A stretch of 47,074 bases of DNA from an uncultured Clostridia bacterium. Lineage in GTDB: Bacteria > Bacillota > Clostridia > TANB77 > CAG-508. Made by a program: the position numbers and the translations under genes. The notes beneath the pieces were generated by a model. That model worked only from the letters and a program-made list of their open reading frames with translations. It was not told the origin of the DNA and made no database searches. Below, piece by piece: positions 43,209 to 47,074 of the stretch (its first letter is position 1; each line of letters begins with the position of its first letter). The stretch covers positions 1 to 47,074 of the forward strand of contig CAKPJC010000013.1 of the NCBI GenBank assembly GCA_934162535.1, written 5' to 3'.

Positions 43209-43367
43209 CTATTTAATTTCTAAATCTTTCATTGCTTTTCCAAAATCCTGCTTACTTAATGGTTTGACTTTTTTATATCTTTTCTTCTGTTCAATAAGTT
43301 CTATAATCTGTCCTGCAAATATACCAAGCAGAAAAGAGATCATAGAAAAAATAATGTACTTAATCAT
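43209..43367 (-). CDS. Small single-helix membrane protein of the element
   Basis: 52 aa: MIKYIIFSMISFLLGIFAGQ is a membrane helix, followed by a short basic tail (IEQKKRYKKVKPLSKQDF). AGAGGGAG lies before the ATG. It starts one base after the stop of the gene upstream (43369), so the two are coupled. Confidence 0.5.
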   Translation of the reverse strand: MIKYIIFSMISFLLGIFAGQIIELIEQKKRYKKVKPLSKQDFGKAMKDLEIK

Positions 43368-43368
43368 C

Positions 43369-43581
43369 TTATTTATTCTCCCTCTTTTCTTTCATAATAA
43401 TATTAGCAAGTCGCTTTACTTCTTTGTTTCCGAATTTTTCATAGAACATTTTTATTTCAGATTTTATTGCTTTGGGTGTAATTTCTGTCCCACTATTTTG
43501 CAAAGTAAAAAAAGCCATTTGTGCATAAGCTGTTATAAGTTCTATATCAACTTTTTCCTTGTTTTCATCTTTCATGTCCAT
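43369..43581 (-). CDS. Small protein of the element, unknown
   Basis: 70 aa, helical and charged: MDMKDENKEKVDIELITAYA, then ITPKAIKSEIKMFYEKFGNK. GGAGG eight bases before the ATG. It is followed by the small membrane protein with a one-base gap. No family is recognised. Confidence 0.55.
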   Translation of the reverse strand: MDMKDENKEKVDIELITAYAQMAFFTLQNSGTEITPKAIKSEIKMFYEKFGNKEVKRLANIIMKEKRENK

Positions 43582-43660
43582 ATAAGTTTCCTCCTTTTTT
43601 ATTTATTTACTTATTAGGAACACGAAAAATTTTCATGATGGGGAATTTTTCAAAACTTTT

Positions 43661-43828
43661 TTATTTTTTTCTATTTTTACTCAAAACTTTAAATATTAAA
43701 AGTTTTATTTCTTGTTGTAAATCTTCATCAAAACTGCCACTTACCACAGAATTTTTATTTATTAAATTTTTGTAATCTTCAATTATTTTTAAAATTTCTT
43801 GATCTGATAAATCAAAATTATTAAACAT
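43661..43828 (-). CDS. Small HTH_16-like protein of the element
   Basis: 55 aa from the ATG at 43828, which has GGGGG eight bases before it (an ATG at 43843 holds that site within its codons). The sequence LSDQEILKIIEDYKNLINKN and SFDEDLQQEIKLLIFKVLSK matches the helix pattern of HTH_16/sigma-helper proteins, which lie next to sigma-like genes on Tn916-type elements. It follows the sigma-like gene immediately, so the pair probably works together. Confidence 0.6.
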   Translation of the reverse strand: MFNNFDLSDQEILKIIEDYKNLINKNSVVSGSFDEDLQQEIKLLIFKVLSKNRKK

Positions 43829-43829
43829 T

Positions 43830-44258
43830 CTACATTCCCCCATTTATTAGTTTTTCTGTAATCTTTCTATGAGCCTCATCCCTATATTTTCTTATAGTTT
43901 TTCTATCTAATCCCATTGTAACAGCCGTTTCATTTATAGATTTTTGCTTTTTGTATAAATAAAAAAGCACCTCTTTTTCTCGTAAAGATAGTGCTTTCAC
44001 AATATTATATAAACTTGGATTTGAAAGAGTTTTTTCAAACTCTCTTGCTGATTTTACTTCTTCTTGGCATTTTTCCAAAACAGCATCTAATACAGATTCT
44101 TCCCCTGCAGAAACAATCTCATCAACAAACATAGATGTATTGTTAATGTAATTATAATTCTTTTCAAAATATTTGTTTTTAGCTGTCATAACAATTCTTT
44201 TTAAATATAATTTTTCCTCCTTTGATAATTCCTCTACTAAATAGTCTTTTCTTTTCAT
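43830..44258 (-). CDS. Sigma-70-like regulator of the element
   Basis: 142 aa. The C-terminal half is a sigma region 4 HTH (ALSLREKEVLFYLYKKQKSI, NETAVTMGLDRKTIRKYRDE); the N-terminal half has no clear region 2. This fits the Tn916 orf7-like and other element-borne sigma-like proteins that drive element genes. An inverted repeat CCAATC-N6-GATTGG lies just before the start (44269-44286). It heads the run of small genes down to the recombinase, so it may control excision. Confidence 0.7.
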   Translation of the reverse strand: MKRKDYLVEELSKEEKLYLKRIVMTAKNKYFEKNYNYINNTSMFVDEIVSAGEESVLDAVLEKCQEEVKSAREFEKTLSNPSLYNIVKALSLREKEVLFYLYKKQKSINETAVTMGLDRKTIRKYRDEAHRKITEKLINGGM

Positions 44259-44268
44259 TTATCATTCT

Positions 44269-44286
44269 CCAATCTTTTTAGATTGG
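44269..44286. promoter_or_regulatory. Inverted repeat before the sigma-like gene
   Basis: CCAATC (44269-44274), spacer TTTTTA, GATTGG (44281-44286). In the 400-base gap 44287-44661 I also see AAAAGTCTGCA (44385-44395) and its near-inverse (44478-44488), a repeat seen again at 46141; no gene. Both divergent genes probably have their promoters in this gap. Confidence 0.4.
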
Positions 44287-44661
44287 ACAAATGCCTGAAA
44301 ATCAAAGAAAGCTATTAACTTATAAAAAAATTATATCTTTCTATTTTATTTCTTATCCACTCATTTTCAATCCCCCTATATTATAAAAGTCTGCAAAATT
44401 AAGCCAATATATTATTCACAATTTCTTTTGATTCCTAAAATTTATCTATTGTGCTTTTAATACACTTTCCTTAACTTTACAGACTTTTGTCCTAGAAGAA
44501 TGATACTATGCTTTTTATTGGTTGTCATAAAATCTACACAAATACACATAAATATACAAAAATAAACATTTTAGTCTATTTTATGGTTATACATCTAATG
44601 GTTAATTATCTTTAAATATGGTAAAATTTGTATGAATATTCATTATTAGGAGGGTCTAGTT

Positions 44662-45384
44662 ATGGTTAAAGTAGCCGTTACCAATGATAATGATATTCTA
44701 TATAACAGCTTATCTAATGCTTTTTTGCAAAATGAACTAAATATCGAACTAATAAAAGTACCATATGAAAAATTAGAACAAATAATTTTTCATAACAAAG
44801 CAAAAGATCAACTAATAATATTGGACTCTGTTACATCAATTACATTTTGGACAAATGTATTGACTAACGCAATCAAGAAATTAGATGCTAGAAAGACGAA
44901 TATCATTATTTTGGTAATCGATTTTAATAGCATATCCAATATTAAATATGAAAAAGGCTTTTCTTTCATCAGGAAGAATTCTGCAAATCTTCAATTACTA
45001 GATACTATTAGTATTGTATCTAATTCCTTAAAGGAATGTCTTGGAATTGAAAAACAAGTAGATGATATTTTGTGGAAACTTGGTTTTACAAATTATTTTA
45101 AAGGTAGTAAATACATAAAAGATGCAATTTTGTTAGCTTATGATAATTCAAAATTATTACTTGATATGAATAGTCTTGTACAAAAAGTTGCCGAAAAAAA
45201 TAACATTGATAATGCTAATGCTGTTCGAACAAATATGGATAGATCATTAGGAAATATGCTTGGTTATATTGATTCTAAAATAATTTATGAAGTTTTTGAA
45301 GATTATGATGGTAGAACGATTAGCTTAAAATATTTTATTGACTTATGTATTAGACATTTGAAAAAAATTAAGATATGCTGTTAG
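44662..45384 (+). CDS. Spo0A-C-domain regulator carried by the element
   Basis: 240 aa, AGGAGG before the ATG. Residues ~1-115 have the alternating pattern of a receiver-like domain (KVAVTNDNDILYNSL, QLIILDSVTSITFW) but no clear phosphorylation set, so it is probably degenerate. Residues ~130-235 look like the DNA-binding C-terminal domain of Spo0A: DDILWKLGFTNYFKGSKYIK, DAILLAYDNSKLLLDMNSLV, QKVAEKNNIDNANAVRTNMD, RSLGNM. In Spo0A that domain binds 0A boxes. It is transcribed opposite to the other element genes. Not the host Spo0A itself: domain linkage and receiver differ. It may tie element genes to sporulation. Confidence 0.7.
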   Translation: MVKVAVTNDNDILYNSLSNAFLQNELNIELIKVPYEKLEQIIFHNKAKDQLIILDSVTSITFWTNVLTNAIKKLDARKTNIIILVIDFNSISNIKYEKGFSFIRKNSANLQLLDTISIVSNSLKECLGIEKQVDDILWKLGFTNYFKGSKYIKDAILLAYDNSKLLLDMNSLVQKVAEKNNIDNANAVRTNMDRSLGNMLGYIDSKIIYEVFEDYDGRTISLKYFIDLCIRHLKKIKICC

Positions 45385-45385
45385 A

Positions 45386-45420
45386 AAAAAAGAGAACTAC
45401 TCTCCAAAAAAGTAGCTCTT
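45386..45420 (+). terminator. Weak terminator after the Spo0A-like gene
   Basis: AAGAG-aa-CTACT pairs with AGTAG-CTCTT with a small bulge. No T run follows, so termination is probably weak. Confidence 0.45.
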
Positions 45421-45557
45421 ATCATAAATATTGTATAAATAAAATTTTCACATCCTATTATTTATACAAATATCTATTTTTATATTTTTCATTTTTCTTG
45501 ATTGAAATGTTGCCAAATTTAATAGGAAACAAACAATAACTTGGAATAATGAATATA

Positions 45558-45591
45558 AAAAGAGAAGAAGATTCATCAATTCTTCTCTTTT
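45558..45591. terminator. Terminator between convergent genes
   Basis: AAAAGAGAAGAA (45558-45569) pairs with TTCTTCTCTTTT (45580-45591), 12 bp with a 10-base loop. It ends the XRE gene reading minus and can stop plus-strand readthrough. Confidence 0.75.
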
Positions 45592-45613
45592 ATATTGTAA
45601 TTTATCTTTCTGA

Positions 45614-46099
45614 TTAATGTGACACATTCTTTTCTAATTCATTTACTCTCTCTTCTAATTCCTGAATCTTAATATATATTTCTTGATTTTGTTGAGCTTG
45701 TTCTAGTACATTATTAAGATTTGATTTTGAAATTTGCTTTGTATATGAATATAATTGTATTACTATAATTATAAAAATTAATAATCCTATCACTATTGCA
45801 GATTTCAATATAATTTTTTTCTTTTTTTCATTACTTTCGTTCAATTCAAATAGATTTTCTTCTGCCATTTTATTATAATTTTTCATATCTATCATCTCCC
45901 CACTTAACAATTCATTTACACTTATTTTTAATTCCTTGCATAAATCTAGCATTATTGATGAATCAGGCATTGCTTTTCCATTTTCCCATTTTGAAATAGC
46001 TCTATCTGTTATATTTAATTTTTCAGCTAATTGCATTTGAGTTAAGTTACTATTTTTTCTACATTCAGCTATAAATTTTCCAATTTTAATCTGATTCAT
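45614..46099 (-). CDS. Membrane-bound XRE regulator
   Basis: 161 aa. The N-terminal XRE helix-turn-helix (residues ~5-60; LTQMQLAEKLNITDRAISKW) is followed by one membrane helix (~95-118; IVIGLLIFIIIVIQLYS) and a short coiled coil with LEERVNELEKNVS at the end. A membrane-bound HTH protein could sense an envelope signal. It lies next to the Spo0A-like gene, convergent with it. Confidence 0.75.
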   Translation of the reverse strand: MNQIKIGKFIAECRKNSNLTQMQLAEKLNITDRAISKWENGKAMPDSSIMLDLCKELKISVNELLSGEMIDMKNYNKMAEENLFELNESNEKKKKIILKSAIVIGLLIFIIIVIQLYSYTKQISKSNLNNVLEQAQQNQEIYIKIQELEERVNELEKNVSH

Positions 46100-46258
46100 T
46101 TCATTTTCCTCCTTTAATTAATTATAAAATATTGTCATCTAAAAGTCTACAAACCATTGGTTGAGTGTGGGGATTTCTATATCAAATAATAGTTGAGTAA
46201 TTATATTTTCCTAACAAAATGTTAGTTTGTAATTTATTGAATTGTATATTCTTCTATT

Positions 46259-46894
46259 TTAATAGCTATTGCTATCTAGTATCTTTTTTTGTAACAAAAT
46301 CTCAAGTATTGTACAAGAAAAATTAGTAATCAACACTATAGTGAAATTTGTTTTATAACAATTTTCTATATCAGTAATATATTTTTTTACATCATAGTTC
46401 TCGGTACTATTTTTCTTCTTTTCATTGTTAGATAACCACTCAAATCTATTCCCTAATACAGAATTGAATTTAATTTCATTATTATATGATATAAAATAAA
46501 AAAATGTAGTAATACAGAAAAATATAATCTGTGTAATAATAATTGCTTTCATCACACTATTTATATCTTCACTTTTCAATCTATATTTTTTTAATATTAG
46601 CATTGAACTCAAAATTACAATCAGTAATCCTGCTAATACTATTGCAATAGAAAAAAACAAAATTTTATATGACAACTCATTTGCTATATTATAATAATTT
46701 AATATAGAATTTATTGAAAATTGTTCTTCTTGCATTGCTTTTGACCCAATATCTGTTATAATATAAATTCCAATACGATAAATGGTAAATGGAATTAGAG
46801 ATAGTATAACATATTTTTCTATAAATTCTCCTAATATTTTTCTTTTTGGTGTCGCTACTTTACCATATATTTCTTCCTCTAAAATTTTTGACAT
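46259..46894 (-). CDS. Four-pass membrane protein of unknown function
   Basis: 211 aa. Four hydrophobic segments (about 30-50, 82-102, 118-140, 183-203) are separated by charged loops with NEKKKNSTENYDVKK. AGGAG six bases before the ATG. Reading minus, it lies upstream of the XRE gene, separated by 160 bases. No family is recognised; it may be a cargo gene of the element. Confidence 0.6.
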   Translation of the reverse strand: MSKILEEEIYGKVATPKRKILGEFIEKYVILSLIPFTIYRIGIYIITDIGSKAMQEEQFSINSILNYYNIANELSYKILFFSIAIVLAGLLIVILSSMLILKKYRLKSEDINSVMKAIIITQIIFFCITTFFYFISYNNEIKFNSVLGNRFEWLSNNEKKKNSTENYDVKKYITDIENCYKTNFTIVLITNFSCTILEILLQKKILDSNSY

Positions 46895-46954
46895 AAGAAA
46901 CTCCTTAATATGTATTTTATTTATAAATTCATATTACTATTTTATTTTTACTCA

Positions 46955-47012
46955 TCCTATCACAAAAGCAGATAATTATCAACTAACTACCTGCTATAAA
47001 AATTGTAATTTA
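46955..47012. repeat. 58-bp dispersed repeat, copy 2
   Basis: Matches 26991-27048 at 55 of 58 positions. Two mismatches lie in one arm, so the hairpin is slightly weaker here. It lies upstream of the membrane protein gene, so unlike copy 1 it is not a 3' end hairpin. Confidence 0.8.
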
Positions 47013-47074
47013 TATGTTTTGAAAATTTATTTTATTGAAAAATAAGCGGTTCAATATTCCAAGCAAACCAAAAA

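Noticed and set aside
44478..44500. 0A box (TTTTGTCGAA-like) near the Spo0A-like gene
   Set aside because: TTTTGTCCTAGAA lacks the essential TGNCGAA core.

Overview
The window is a piece of an AT-rich, low-GC Firmicutes chromosome, most likely an anaerobic, spore-forming member of the Clostridia from an animal gut. The signs are a four-subunit pyruvate:ferredoxin oxidoreductase, strong AGGAGG ribosome binding sites, TTG/GTG starts, class B sortase with NPKTG substrates, a CotJC-type spore coat protein and a Spo0A-like regulator. Nearly all genes lie on the minus strand. There are no rRNA genes and no CRISPR array; two tRNAs are present (Leu-UAG, Thr-GGU).

Layout. 1-1250: a cell-surface protein gene running off the left edge, behind a perfect-consensus promoter and a ~230-nt structured leader ending in an attenuator-like hairpin. 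1256-4335: porGDAB. 4466-6239: two membrane-anchored proteins of unknown function. 6314-12859: a co-directional housekeeping run (polA, lytic transglycosylase, yqeG, prepilin peptidase, Xaa-Pro peptidase, efp, small Cys-rich coiled coil). 13018-15693: a lipoprotein-like protein and a GntR/ABC operon with an operator overlapping its promoter. 15833-17434: a manganese locus, with a yybP-ykoY riboswitch in front of a cation antiporter gene and a broken mntP just downstream. 17540-19558: alkylation repair (ogt-tag) and an ASCH-Nudix fusion. 19570-20276: a decayed serine recombinase.

20367-26799 is a surface-anchoring locus: two NPKTG proteins (one frameshifted), a class B sortase, a membrane-anchored protein, and a divergent 575-aa helix-turn-helix protein with an inverted repeat between them. 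26800-28780 is a scrapyard: an IS3 end, a truncated HU gene fused through a short microhomology to a decayed metK, and one copy of a 58-bp dispersed repeat. 28784-38752 is again housekeeping (rlmD, Nudix, tRNA-Leu, recG, phosphoesterase, tsaD, M50 protease, lysS).

Two single-gene cassettes (36210-37238 and 38928-39677) stand out by much higher GC, their own promoters and terminators, and no recognisable function.

40314 to at least the end of the window looks like an integrated element. The 3' half of a cotJC spore coat gene is followed at once by a large serine recombinase, a string of small regulatory ORFs, a sigma-like protein, a Spo0A C-terminal-domain regulator, a membrane-bound XRE regulator and a membrane protein. 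The best candidate for an undescribed system is this: an element sitting inside a spore coat gene and carrying its own sporulation-type regulator, possibly excised during sporulation in the manner of the sigK skin element.
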